Positions 1 through 8,418 of a stretch of DNA of 64,000 nucleotides are shown one piece after another. The notes beneath the pieces were generated by a model. The model was given only the letters and a program-made list of their open reading frames with translations. It made no database searches and was not told where the DNA came from. This DNA comes from an uncultured Chlorobiaceae bacterium (GTDB taxonomy: Bacteria > Bacteroidota > Chlorobiia > Chlorobiales > Chlorobiaceae): NCBI GenBank assembly GCA_903994455.1, contig CAJEXI010000005.1, positions 1-64,000 of the forward strand, read 5' to 3'. The translations under genes and the position numbers were made by a program. How positions within the stretch are numbered: position 1 is the first letter of the stretch; each line of letters opens with the position of its first letter.

Positions 1-652
1 CAACCCCATCCGTACCCGTGGTGGCTGAACCGCCCGTCACCGAGCCACCTCCGCTTGCCACAGCAAACGTCACACTCACACCGCTGACCGGGTTGTTATT
101 CGCATCTTTCACCAGAACACTCGGCGCTGTGTTTAGTACCGAACCTGCCACCGCTGACTGTTCATCACCAGCGTTTACCGCTATCTGCGTTGCTTCACCA
201 GACGCATAGGTCACAGTTGCTTCTGTCTGTGAACCTGTGCCGCTTTTGACGGCATCCCCCCCAAGGGTCGCCACAAAAATACCACGACCAGTTGTGATTG
301 GAGCCGTAACCATGGCCGTGTAAGTGCCATCATGGTTATCGGTAACAGCGCTGATACTGCCAGTACCGCTCGATCTGGTGATTGTGACCGTTGCGCCTCC
401 AGCGCTCAGTCGGATGCCTTGAGGGCCCTTTTCTCTCACTGTCAGCGCCTGTGTACTGATGCCATCGGCTTTGATAGTAGCGGCAACGGGTGTCAGCGTC
501 GAGAACGTCGCGCTTACCGGGTTTGCTTCTGTCACCGTGATGGTTCGGATGGTCAAGGCTGGCAGAAGACTTGTTATTGCCGCAAAAACAATGACAATGA
601 ACAGAACCACTTTTCCGATCAGGGTGTAACGGGATGGTGTCACGAACTTCAT
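1..652 (-). CDS. Ig-like (invasin/Big_1-type) surface protein, N-terminal part
   Basis: The minus-strand frame is open from an ATG at 652-650 to the left edge, so only about 217 N-terminal residues are visible and the C-terminus lies outside the window. It begins with a short basic stretch and one hydrophobic segment (about residues 12-32, rich in V, L, I, F and A) that could be a signal anchor. Ser/Thr/Gly-rich beta-sandwich sequence follows. The segment with VTATIKADG-like spacing, then GISTQALTVR and NNPVSGVSVTFAV, resembles bacterial Ig-like group 1 domains of invasin/intimin adhesins. It lies 29 bases downstream of a putative outer-membrane barrel gene on the same strand, so the two are probably co-transcribed and may act together at the cell surface. 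Family assignment is by motif resemblance only. Confidence 0.6.
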   Translation of the reverse strand, partial: MKFVTPSRYTLIGKVVLFIVIVFAAITSLLPALTIRTITVTEANPVSATFSTLTPVAATIKADGISTQALTVREKGPQGIRLSAGGATVTITRSSGTGSISAVTDNHDGTYTAMVTAPITTGRGIFVATLGGDAVKSGTGSQTEATVTYASGEATQIAVNAGDEQSAVAGSVLNTAPSVLVKDANNNPVSGVSVTFAVASGGGSVTGGSATTGTDGV

Positions 653-681
653 TGCGGGTCTTTGGTTCAGTTACTGTCGGG

Positions 682-2313
682 TTACTCTGTCGTAATAATA
701 ACGTTATAGGGTATACTGCCGTTGGTCACGCTGATGTTATAGGTATCACCTCCAAGTGCTGCCACAGGGAATTTGTTGCCATGAAGAATAACCTGCGTCC
801 CTGTGGTTCCAACAAGCGTCAGGTCATTGTATGGTGCACCGTTGCGGGTTAAGCCGGTGATCGTCGGCATTCCACTGCCGACGGTGATAAAGATGTCGCC
901 TTCATTATTGACAGTTACTCCTGGTGACACCCCTGCTTTCATGACCTTCAACACTTTACTGATCGCCGTTGTATCAACTTTTGCAAGGAAGGATTGTGGC
1001 AATTGTGACGGACGCGTTGTGGCACTGGCAAGCAGGGCTGAGCTGTCGTTGCTCTGGATGGGCTGCATCCTGCTGGCAAGAGCACCTTGTGGCTTTTTGC
1101 TGCCTGACAGAAAGAGCTGGCAGGTCAACATGGCACCTTTATTATCGGCAATACCGTTTTGGCCGTTGTTTTGGTACATCATGAGCTGCCAGTTCCCGAT
1201 TTGGGCGGAAAGGTCGATGCGGTTTTCCCCGGCTCCAGCCTTGTATCCTGCGCCAAGGGTCATGCCAACAATCGGTTCACACAACATGGAAACGTTGTAG
1301 TAAGCTGATCGGTTGGTCTCGCTGCTGCCATCAGCAAAGGGATAGCGAAGCTGTTCGTAACCTATTGAGCCTTTCGTAACGATGTTTGATAACAGGGCAA
1401 TTTGTGCATCTGCCGAGATACCAAACAGACGGCCTTCGGAAAGCGCAAGTGGATCGCTGAAGATGGTGTATTCGGTTACTGAAACTACCTCAAAAAAGCG
1501 CGGACCGTCTGCGTTGGAGAGTTGAGTGGCCCGTGATCCCCATACAGACAAACCAACAGAATGAAGAGTGGCAGCGGTCTCTATCTTTGGAATGATGTAC
1601 TGGGTCGAAACAACATAACTGAATTGCTCGATATCAATAGTTGCCCGACCTGAAGGAAAGGTGAAGTTCTGGTTTCCCCAGAGGCCGCCACCGGTTGCCT
1701 TGATGCGAAATCCGGAATCGGGAAACTGCCACACGGTGTTCAGGAAAAGATCTTTTCGGATACTGTCGGTCAGGGTCAAGGTGGAGCCGACAGCAATGTT
1801 GTTGAATGGAAGTACCGCAAGCTCGGCTTTTCCTGCGGTGCTGGCATTGCTGTTTTCTTGCTTGAGATACCCAAAACCAAGGCTGATGCTGCCGACAACT
1901 CTTTTGTCACGATACAGTAGTGACGTGCTGCCGGGACTGACTGTACCTACGACCGCTCCATCGGCAAAGGCCATCGGGAATGACGGCAACAGGCCTTCAA
2001 TATTGGGCACGAACTGCTGGTTCCGGGCATCGCTGTTGTTCCCTGTGCTCTGCATTCCCGAGACTGTTCTGGAAAAAAGGCTTGCTACTGATCCGGGCGA
2101 ATCCGACACCGGAAGTCGTTCGAATAAAGCTTCAGCGGTCATGGATTTCGAAAACGCCTGAAGATTGCCGCTGAAGGTCGATGGATTCTCTTGTGCGAGA
2201 AGCGAAGTGGCTGAACCTGGCGGCAAAGCAGATGATAAGACGACACAAAGGCATGCGTTCACCACTAATCGTGAACAATGCCTTTTACCAAGCCAAAAAT
2301 CTGTATCTCCCAT
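682..2313 (-). CDS. Putative outer-membrane beta-barrel protein with C-terminal Ig/IPT-like segment
   Basis: The frame opens at 2388, but an internal ATG at 2313 (MGDTDFW) gives a better start: a basic stretch (GKRHCSR) and a hydrophobic run (LVVNACLCVVLSSALP) form a plausible signal peptide, giving about 543 residues. The ATG at 2352 is also possible. The middle has alternating polar and hydrophobic beta strands with many Gly and aromatic residues, as in outer-membrane barrels (for example GSISLGFGYL, LGAGYKAGAG, IDLSAQIGNWQLMMYQ). The last 90 or so residues (TVNNEGDIFITVGSG, PTITGLTRNG, NDLTLVGTTGTQVILHG) resemble an IPT/Ig-like beta domain. The barrel with the Ig-repeat gene just downstream recalls a split intimin-like secretion arrangement. 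That is inference; no family was identified with certainty. Confidence 0.5.
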   Translation of the reverse strand: MGDTDFWLGKRHCSRLVVNACLCVVLSSALPPGSATSLLAQENPSTFSGNLQAFSKSMTAEALFERLPVSDSPGSVASLFSRTVSGMQSTGNNSDARNQQFVPNIEGLLPSFPMAFADGAVVGTVSPGSTSLLYRDKRVVGSISLGFGYLKQENSNASTAGKAELAVLPFNNIAVGSTLTLTDSIRKDLFLNTVWQFPDSGFRIKATGGGLWGNQNFTFPSGRATIDIEQFSYVVSTQYIIPKIETAATLHSVGLSVWGSRATQLSNADGPRFFEVVSVTEYTIFSDPLALSEGRLFGISADAQIALLSNIVTKGSIGYEQLRYPFADGSSETNRSAYYNVSMLCEPIVGMTLGAGYKAGAGENRIDLSAQIGNWQLMMYQNNGQNGIADNKGAMLTCQLFLSGSKKPQGALASRMQPIQSNDSSALLASATTRPSQLPQSFLAKVDTTAISKVLKVMKAGVSPGVTVNNEGDIFITVGSGMPTITGLTRNGAPYNDLTLVGTTGTQVILHGNKFPVAALGGDTYNISVTNGSIPYNVIITTE

Positions 2314-2580
2314 AGAGCGGGTATCAAGAATTTTGATGTTACGTTGAGGCATTAATAAAAACCAATGAAATGTGGGCACAACTATCAAAGGATAAATTAA
2401 TTATCCCACCTTTGTGAAAAACATACACAAAAAAAACGAGAACAGAGCAAATGGGAAACAATCTGACTATGAAAACTGAAAACGATTGACGGTACTTTGG
2501 ATGGTTCGGAGTGGAACTGACAAACCCTCCAAATGACATCAATTTCTTGCATCGGCAGTATAAGCACTGCTAATTATCAA

Positions 2581-2970
2581 TCAGTCAACCAACCAGATGC
2601 CATCCCCATAAGCTGCGACGAAAGCATCTGAAGTTATCAACAACATTCCCTCTGTACGAGCTTGAGTAATGAGGAGCCTGTCAAAAGGATCCTTGTGTAA
2701 GGCGGGAAGCGTACTCACTGCTATTGCATGCTCGCCATTGACTGGAAGTTCGCGATAAGCATGAAGCAAAAGCATTCGCCTCAAAAGGGCAGGATCAACA
2801 TTGAAGTCAGAACGCCCCAACCTGAATTTGATGCTGATTTCCCATAGACTTGCTGCGCTGAAAATCAGATTGTTTGATGGGTTCAGCAGCAAGTCCCTGC
2901 ATTTCTCAGAAAGGCGATCAGGTTGTCCGGCTGCCCAGAGCAAAATGTGGGTATCAAGCAGCAGATTCAT
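2581..2970 (-). CDS. vapC: VapC-like PIN-domain toxin
   Basis: A 129-residue PIN-domain ribonuclease of the type II toxin class. The start MNLLLDTHILLWAAG carries the first catalytic Asp (residue 6) in the usual LLDTHxLLW setting. The middle has SLWEISIK with the conserved Glu, and the C-terminal half has DPFDRLLITQA and LITSD with the remaining acidic residues. PIN toxins cleave RNA, often initiator tRNA or rRNA. The ATG overlaps the end of the upstream antitoxin gene by 4 bases, the usual antitoxin-then-toxin order. Length and motifs are normal, and nothing suggests inactivation. Confidence 0.9.
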   Translation of the reverse strand: MNLLLDTHILLWAAGQPDRLSEKCRDLLLNPSNNLIFSAASLWEISIKFRLGRSDFNVDPALLRRMLLLHAYRELPVNGEHAIAVSTLPALHKDPFDRLLITQARTEGMLLITSDAFVAAYGDGIWLVD

Positions 2971-3233
2971 GACGCACTTCCATCAAATAATGAGGCGATC
3001 TCGCTACTGCCTATACGGTCAAAATCTTCAGGGACAGAAATCTCGCCTGCCATAAAGCCAAGGCGAATTGTGTTCTCGGATAATGTATTAAATGGAATCA
3101 CTTTAACCATCGGACGCCCTGATTTGCTGATAATAAAAGCTTCACCACGAGCAGCCTGTTCAACAAGTTGGGCAAGTTGGGCTTCCGCATCATGAAGCGT
3201 AACGGTGTGCATCTTCTGTATCAGTATTGTCAT
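2967..3233 (-). CDS. vapB: Phd/YefM-family antitoxin (VapB partner)
   Basis: An 88-residue protein. Its N-terminal half matches the Phd/YefM antitoxin fold: TVTLHDAEAQLAQLVEQAARGE, then FIISKSGRPMVKVIPF, the typical pattern in which the first half dimerises and binds the operator. The C-terminal half (GEISVPEDFDRIGSSEIASLF) is acidic and probably wraps the toxin. It is translationally coupled to the PIN toxin through a 4-base overlap. Autoregulation of the pair is known for the family but no operator is evident here. Confidence 0.88.
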   Translation of the reverse strand: MTILIQKMHTVTLHDAEAQLAQLVEQAARGEAFIISKSGRPMVKVIPFNTLSENTIRLGFMAGEISVPEDFDRIGSSEIASLFDGSAS

Positions 3234-3357
3234 TCCTGTTCAATTACTTGCCTTAACATATTCGGAGCTTGACTGTTGCGCAGTCAGTAAATCCGCAAAG
3301 ATTTTATTTGCACCCGGACAACACGTCATTTTACAAAAATTTTTCAACCTCCCCCCG

Positions 3358-3570
3358 TTTTGTACGGTTCGGCATAAAAACGATGCTTAGAGGCCACCAG
3401 AAGGCTTTTTTACTCCATGACCACCCTTTTTATAACCTGCATATAAACCATTGTAGCATTTATATCGTTGTGCTCCAAAAATCAGATCGTCGTTATTAAA
3501 CTGGGCTCATGGACTCCTGGCAGATGTATTCGACCAGGCGCATTTCATCGTTGCGGTTTTTCCATCGGGC
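3358..3570. repeat. Diverged repeat, copy A (related to 18087-18440)
   Basis: This stretch aligns by eye with 18087-18440. Shared blocks include CGGCATAAAAACGATGCTTA, AACCATTGTAGCA and ATCAGATCGTCGTTA, then GCATTTCATCG and TTCCATCGGGC. Copy A lacks about 140 bases present in copy B. Read on the minus strand, both copies encode a short shared stretch (DEMRxVEYIC), so this may be the remnant of a gene plus its downstream sequence. I could not name the parent. Otherwise the 3234-3936 gap shows no convincing gene. Confidence 0.5.
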
Positions 3571-3936
3571 TGGGGCGTTTGTCCTTGATCAATCGGTATT
3601 GCTGAACTTGAGCACTCTTTTGTTATCTCTTTTCTTGAGGCTCCAAATCCTTTTGAAAAAGGGCAATGGAGAGTTGGACAAAAGCGCTGAAAAACGCCTA
3701 ACCACCTCATGACAGCTATCTGTATCAATCTTCGGCCAATTGCAAGATTCTGCTCGTCTGATTGTCGGTGAAGATGCGTCCATTTGTCAATAGAGATGAA
3801 CAATGATCACGCCGCCACACACCCGTTCATGTATCAGGTTAAGAAAACGCTGCACTCAGTACCCGTCAAGAGCCGGTACTGTTATTGATATATGCATAAC
3901 GTGGGACTGACCGGGTTGCTAAAGGTTACATGAAGT

Positions 3937-3949
3937 GTTACCTTGTAAC
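3937..3949. promoter_or_regulatory. Inverted repeat upstream of ParDE-like genes, possible operator
   Basis: The sequence GTTACCTTGTAAC is a perfect 5-base inverted repeat around a 3-base centre. A further GGTTAC half-site lies at 3924-3929. It sits just before the ribosome binding site AAGGAG (3954-3959) of the antitoxin gene. Ribbon-helix-helix antitoxins usually repress their own operon from such sites, so an autoregulatory operator is a reasonable inference, not shown. Confidence 0.4.
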
Positions 3950-3966
3950 AAAAAGGAGATTTGATC

Positions 3967-4236
3967 ATGTCACAGACAAAAGGTGTCAAGTTAGGCGACA
4001 CTACGCAGCGACGGCTTGCAGCTCTCGGTCGTATCCGCGACAGATCGCCCCACTGGCTCATGTGCAGGGCAATCGAAACATACCTGGATCGCGAAGAAAA
4101 ATATGAGCAGGAAAAGCGAGAGGATATGGATCGTTGGGAACAGTATCAATTAACCGGCGTTGCAGTGCCCCATGAACAAGCTGCTGAATGGCTTGAAAAT
4201 CTGGCGCAAGGGAAGGTGACGGCGTGCCCCGGATAA
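3967..4236 (+). CDS. Ribbon-helix-helix antitoxin (ParD/CopG-like)
   Basis: About 89 residues from the ATG at 3967. A strong AAGGAG lies 7 bases upstream of that ATG, which favours it over the in-frame TTG at 3961. The N-terminus (KGVKLGDTTQRRLAALGRIRDRSPHWLM) has the short beta strand and two helices of ribbon-helix-helix repressors. The C-terminal half is charged, fitting toxin binding. It overlaps the downstream ParE-like toxin by 13 bases. It should bind DNA as a dimer and neutralise the toxin. Confidence 0.82.
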   Translation: MSQTKGVKLGDTTQRRLAALGRIRDRSPHWLMCRAIETYLDREEKYEQEKREDMDRWEQYQLTGVAVPHEQAAEWLENLAQGKVTACPG

Positions 4237-4514
4237 AATGGCTTCCGGATGCATTGGCCGATGTCGAGCGGCTTCATGCTTTCCTGTATGAAAAAAGCCC
4301 CGATGCGGCAGCACGAGCGGCAAGGGTCATTCTTGACGGTGCAGGACTACTGAAATCGATACCCGAGATTGGCCGCCCCATGGACGATGAAACCAGAAGA
4401 CGCGAACTGGTTCTCTCATTCGGCACCGGAGCTTTTGTGCTTCGTTATATGTGGGACAAAGGCGATACTGTTGTTATTATCCGTGTCTGGCACAGCAAAG
4501 AAAGCAGAATGTAG
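4224..4514 (+). CDS. ParE/RelE-superfamily toxin
   Basis: A 96-residue protein starting at a GTG inside the end of the antitoxin gene. MPRIKWLPDALADVERLHAFL, the central AARVILDGAGLLKSIPEIGRP and the C-terminal REL...FVLRYMW...VVIIRVWHSKE match the ParE/RelE toxin fold (helical hairpin followed by a beta sheet with conserved Arg and a final WHxxE). ParE members poison gyrase and RelE members cut mRNA. The sequence alone does not decide which, though SIPEIGRP is common in ParE-type proteins. It is intact and next to a cognate antitoxin. Confidence 0.83.
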   Translation: MPRIKWLPDALADVERLHAFLYEKSPDAAARAARVILDGAGLLKSIPEIGRPMDDETRRRELVLSFGTGAFVLRYMWDKGDTVVIIRVWHSKESRM

Positions 4515-4694
4515 AGCCTTAAAAGCCAGCCGCTGTCCTCTGAATCCATCGGTCGAAATGGCCGAATTCTGATTTTTTTGCAAAAGTTTACGTCGTTGCG
4601 AGCATCCCGTCATCTTTCACCAGCGCATTATCGTGCACATGGTTTCAACCGGTGCTATGCGGCTTTATCGCGCAGCGCCGGTTGACCGTAGGGT

Positions 4695-4994
4695 CCGGTC
4701 ACATTTCATGAGCTACGGGAATGGCGCGTTACGTACTCACGAAGCACTCCATCCATTCGCGATTGCCAACCTTCACCGGTTGACTTGAAGTAGGCGACGA
4801 CCTCGGGGCTTCATCAACCCATACCAGTGCGGCTTCCCGATCGAGGTCACCTGCCATATCCAGAAACACTCCGTGCTTTGCCTGGTTTACCGCGTCCTTG
4901 GCGGGATCAAACTCGACTCTCATAACTTTAATGTAGCTACAATTAATGAGATTATCAAACGAACCGCACGGCGCTCTTCTATGGTGCCTGACAT
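4695..4994 (-). pseudogene. BrnTA scar: internally deleted copy of the module at 14065-14617
   Basis: This segment is nearly identical to both ends of the intact BrnTA module at about 14050-14690, but the middle is missing. The left part matches up to ...CCTCGGGGCT (ending at 4810, equal to 14169). The next base continues as TCATCAACCC, equal to 14505, so 335 bases are gone. The result is a 64-residue open frame (4729-4923) joining the first 38 residues of the BrnT-like toxin to an out-of-frame tail. It keeps the start MRVEFDPAKDAVNQAKHG but not the catalytic part of the toxin. Confidence 0.8.
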
Positions 4995-5242
4995 TTAATT
5001 ATATGCCTACAGGAGACTTGTTTGTTTTCCTGTTCACCAGGCTCTACCCTTTTTGCCGCCATCAAGGCCTCATCGTTCAGAAAGCTTCGCGGAATAAAAA
5101 CACCGAGGCTTTTCTTTGTCAGGTTTCGGATAGTTGTACGCTTGATATACCAAGTTTCGTCGTCGCTGCATTCGTAGAGACCAGGTGCGCTGCCTGGCAT
5201 CTCCATCTGCCTGATAAACTTCTCTGTTTTGACTCTCCTCAT
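4979..5242 (-). CDS. Short unrecognised reading frame downstream of hsdR, probable gene fragment
   Basis: An 87-codon minus-strand frame starting 21 bases after hsdR ends. The first 50 or so residues (MRRVKTEKFIRQME, then LYECSDDETWYIKRTT and NLTKKSLGVF) look protein-like. The rest runs antisense through a 55-base copy of the 3' end of modC (5035-5089), so the natural C-terminus has been replaced. I do not recognise the parent. It is probably the 5' fragment of a gene cut by the event that delivered the modC piece. Confidence 0.3.
   Translation of the reverse strand: MRRVKTEKFIRQMEMPGSAPGLYECSDDETWYIKRTTIRNLTKKSLGVFIPRSFLNDEALMAAKRVEPGEQENKQVSCRHIIKCQAP
5035..5089 (+). repeat. 55-base exact copy of the modC 3' end
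   Basis: Positions 5035-5089 are identical to 28250-28304, the last 55 bases before the modC stop region, encoding TRLYPFCRHQ in one frame and PGSTLFAAIKASSFRKL in the modC frame. The match starts at CACCAGGCTC and ends at AAAGCTTCG. No other part of modC is present here, so this is a residue of a rearrangement, not a gene. Confidence 0.85.
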
Positions 5243-5262
5243 ACTTTGGCTTTTGCCGATGG

Positions 5263-8200
5263 TCAGCCGTTTGTCATGGCGTACACCACATCGCCAAGTT
5301 CGCGGCGGAAAGCGTCGTTTTCGACGAAGAGTTTGTAGAACTGGGTGTCGTCTTTCAGGATGAGTTGCATCACCTTGCCGAGTGCTTCATCGTGCACCAT
5401 GCGTGCCGTGTGCGGGGTGTTTTCCCTGGCGTTCCGGTAGGCTGTGCTTTCGGCTACTTTTGGCGCAATGTCGTCGATGATGCGTTTGTTCTGGCGTTCG
5501 GGGTCTTGCAGGTGTTCTCTCCAATGTTCGTTGAAGCTTTTGAGAATGTTACTCAGACGATCGAGCTCCGGTTCGGGTTTGTGACCGCCGCCTTCCATCG
5601 GTATGGGCTCTATTTCGGCGTCGCTGTCCTGGAGTACAATTTTCTGCATGGCTTTCTTCTCGACCCGGTAACTGTCCATGTCGATAGCGTCGAGGATACC
5701 TTTCGAGAGATCCTCCTCCACCGGAGCCGGAAGTTTGGGGATAAGCAGGTTCAGGAAAATCGAGAGTTTTTCCCATGCGGCGTTGCTGAAGGGTAAAATT
5801 GAGGAGAGAAAGCTGTATGAGCGGCAGAACGCTTTGGCATTGCCCTTGAATTTCACCTGCCCCTCCTCATCGAGCGAACTGGTATAGAGTGCAACACAGT
5901 TGTCGAGGATCGGGTCAAGCTGGTCACGGTCGTCACCGCCAAGAAAGAGCGAAACAAGCTGATGAACCTGATCGGGTGTATAGAGTTGCGCATTGTCGAG
6001 ATCTCTCTTGAGGTCGTTCAACTTGTTCGGGTCGGTCTCTTCGGCCAGCAGCGTGGTGCGGTAGTAGTCCTGGAATGCGTAGGCAATGGTTTCAAAGTTG
6101 TTCTGGAAGTCGAGGACAAAGCAGTCGTACTTCAGCGGGTGTGAGCGGTTGAGGCGCGAGAGGGCCTGCACCGCCTTGATGCCCGAAAGCAGTTTATCGA
6201 CATACATGGTATGCATCAAGGGCTCGTCATAGCCGGTCTGGAACTTGTCAGCACAGATGAGGAATCGGTATGGGTCGTTCTTGATCTTGTCGGCGATATC
6301 ACTGCCAGGGAAACCGTTCAGCGATGCTTCACTAACCTGTGCGCCGTCATAATCGTGCACTCCTGAAAAGGCCACAATCGCCTTGTAGGGGCTCTTGCGT
6401 TCCATGAGATAGTTCTGGAAAGCATAAAAGTACTGAATCGCCCGTTCAATACCACTTGTAATCACCATGGCACGCGCCTGCCCCCCTATTTTATTGGCGG
6501 CCAGCACCTGTTCATGAAAGTGATCCACCATAATCTCGCTCTTGAGCCGTATGGCGTGATCGTGGCTTTCGACGTACCGATGCAGTTTCTTTTTTGCTTT
6601 TTTGGTGTCGAATTCCGGGTCATCCTCAATCTTCTTGATCAATTTATAGTAGCTCTCGACGGGGGTGTAGCTCTTGAGCACATCGAGAATAAATCCCTCA
6701 TCGACAGCCTGCTTCATGGTGTAGCTGTGGAATGGGCGATGTTTCACCTTGCCTTCGGCGTCGGGCGGCAACGCTTCGCCGAACATCTCAAGAGTCTTGT
6801 TCTTGGGCGTTGCTGTAAAGGCGAAATAGCTGGCGTTGGTCAGCATTTTACGGGCGGCCATGCGTTTTTCGAGCGCTTCGTTCACCGTGTCTTCTGGATC
6901 GGGCTCTTCAGCGTCGCAGGTGTTCGTACCGGAAAGCGCCTGGCTCATTGCAGACGCGTTCTTGCCGCCCTGGCTTGAGTGTGCTTCGTCAATGATGATA
7001 GCAAAGGTGCGGCTTGGCTCGAGGGCGATTTCGTCGAGAATGAAGGGGAACTTCTGCACGGTTGAAACAATGATCTTCTTCCCCTCCTGAATGAAGCGAC
7101 GGAGGTCACCGGACTGCCGGGCATGGCCTACCGTAGCGCCAACCTGCATGAACTGGCGAATGGTTTTCTGGAGCTGGTCATCGAGAATTCGGCGGTCGGT
7201 CACCACAATCACGGAGTCGAACAGCTCCCTGCCCTCCCGCTTCAGCCCGATAAGCTGGTGCGCAAGCCAGGCAATGGAGTTTGATTTGCCGCTCCCGGCG
7301 GAGTGCTGGATAAGGTAACGCTTCCCTGCCCCAAACTGCTGCACATCAGCCAGTGCCTCACGCACCACGCCGAGCTGATGGTAACGGGGCCAGACCTGAC
7401 GACGTTTTTTTCTCCCTCTCCGCTCATCTTTTTCCTCAACAATCTGCGCATAGTTCTCAAGGATGTTGGTGAGCCCTGCCGGAGTAAGCAACTCTTTCCA
7501 GAGATAGTCGCTCTTGATACCATTCTGATTGGGAGGGTTGCCCGCACCATCGTGATAGCCCTTGTTGAAGGGCAGGAACCATGAGCCCTTGCCGCGCAAC
7601 TCCGTGCACATCTGCACCTCACTGTCGTCCACGGCAAAGTGCACAACACAACGACCAAACTCAAAGAGTTGCTCGCGTGGACTGCGGTCGCGCCGGTACT
7701 GCTCAACCGCATCGGCTACGGTCTGTTTGGTGAGGCTGTTCTTCAGCTCAAAGGTGGCAATGGGTAGACCGTTGATGAAGAGGCAGAGGTCGAGAGAGCG
7801 GCGGGTCTCATCGGTGCTGTAGGCCAGTTGGCGCGTGATGGAGAAGCGGTTCAGCGCGTGCAGTCCGGATGCCTTCAGGTTGCCTTCAGAGGGTGTACCG
7901 TAAAAAAGGTCGAAGTGAAGAATCCCGTGCTCAATGCCTTTGCGCAGCACATCAATCACGCCCCGTTTGCCGATTTCGGTGGAGAGGCGGGCGAGAAACT
8001 TGAGGCGATTGATATCCCCCGGTTCATTCGCCTCTACAAGGACAAGCTTTGCGAATGGTTCGGGCTGCGTGGCACGCAGAAAGGAGAATAGCTGCGAAAC
8101 ATCAAGCGAATAAGCACGGTTATACTCTTTTGGAGTGCCCGCAATATATCCGGTTCCGCCGTATGGTGGTGGTGACTGCTCAACCTGACCGGAGGCTGAA

Positions 8201-8274
8201 ACAAAACCGTCTGTACCGGTTGTATGGCGCATGATGAGGGTTTCAAGCCCCTTTTCGCTGATATCAGTGGTCAT
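5263..8274 (-). CDS. hsdR: Type I restriction enzyme, R (HsdR) subunit
   Basis: A 1003-residue motor and nuclease subunit. The N-terminal HsdR nuclease domain (about residues 60-270) has the PD-(D/E)xK-type core ending in FELKNSLTKQT. A superfamily 2 helicase follows: Walker A QHSAGSGKSNSIAWLA near residue 325, DEAHSSQGG near 430, FAFTATP as motif III, and motif V/VI sequences FLICADKFQTGYDEP and QALSRLNRSHP. The length is normal for the family. HsdR translocates and cuts DNA when the HsdM/HsdS complex meets unmethylated target sites. It is the last gene of the minus-strand hsdM-yhcG-hsdS-hsdR set, 144 bases after hsdS, and appears intact. Confidence 0.95.
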   Translation of the reverse strand: MTTDISEKGLETLIMRHTTGTDGFVSASGQVEQSPPPYGGTGYIAGTPKEYNRAYSLDVSQLFSFLRATQPEPFAKLVLVEANEPGDINRLKFLARLSTEIGKRGVIDVLRKGIEHGILHFDLFYGTPSEGNLKASGLHALNRFSITRQLAYSTDETRRSLDLCLFINGLPIATFELKNSLTKQTVADAVEQYRRDRSPREQLFEFGRCVVHFAVDDSEVQMCTELRGKGSWFLPFNKGYHDGAGNPPNQNGIKSDYLWKELLTPAGLTNILENYAQIVEEKDERRGRKKRRQVWPRYHQLGVVREALADVQQFGAGKRYLIQHSAGSGKSNSIAWLAHQLIGLKREGRELFDSVIVVTDRRILDDQLQKTIRQFMQVGATVGHARQSGDLRRFIQEGKKIIVSTVQKFPFILDEIALEPSRTFAIIIDEAHSSQGGKNASAMSQALSGTNTCDAEEPDPEDTVNEALEKRMAARKMLTNASYFAFTATPKNKTLEMFGEALPPDAEGKVKHRPFHSYTMKQAVDEGFILDVLKSYTPVESYYKLIKKIEDDPEFDTKKAKKKLHRYVESHDHAIRLKSEIMVDHFHEQVLAANKIGGQARAMVITSGIERAIQYFYAFQNYLMERKSPYKAIVAFSGVHDYDGAQVSEASLNGFPGSDIADKIKNDPYRFLICADKFQTGYDEPLMHTMYVDKLLSGIKAVQALSRLNRSHPLKYDCFVLDFQNNFETIAYAFQDYYRTTLLAEETDPNKLNDLKRDLDNAQLYTPDQVHQLVSLFLGGDDRDQLDPILDNCVALYTSSLDEEGQVKFKGNAKAFCRSYSFLSSILPFSNAAWEKLSIFLNLLIPKLPAPVEEDLSKGILDAIDMDSYRVEKKAMQKIVLQDSDAEIEPIPMEGGGHKPEPELDRLSNILKSFNEHWREHLQDPERQNKRIIDDIAPKVAESTAYRNARENTPHTARMVHDEALGKVMQLILKDDTQFYKLFVENDAFRRELGDVVYAMTNG

Positions 8275-8418
8275 AGGATGCCCTCCATCAAGTAACCGTC
8301 AAGTAAAAGAAAAAAGCACTAATCCACATAAAAACAATTATTTAGCGAACCATATAAGCGAAACAAATACCGTTTTATCAAGTGCCCGTCAAGTAACAAT
8401 AAAAATCACTCCATTCAT

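Noticed and set aside
332..709. Open frame on the plus strand opposite the Ig-like gene
   Set aside because: The minus strand carries a clear signal anchor and Ig-like repeats; the plus frame has Cys/Arg-rich, unnatural composition.
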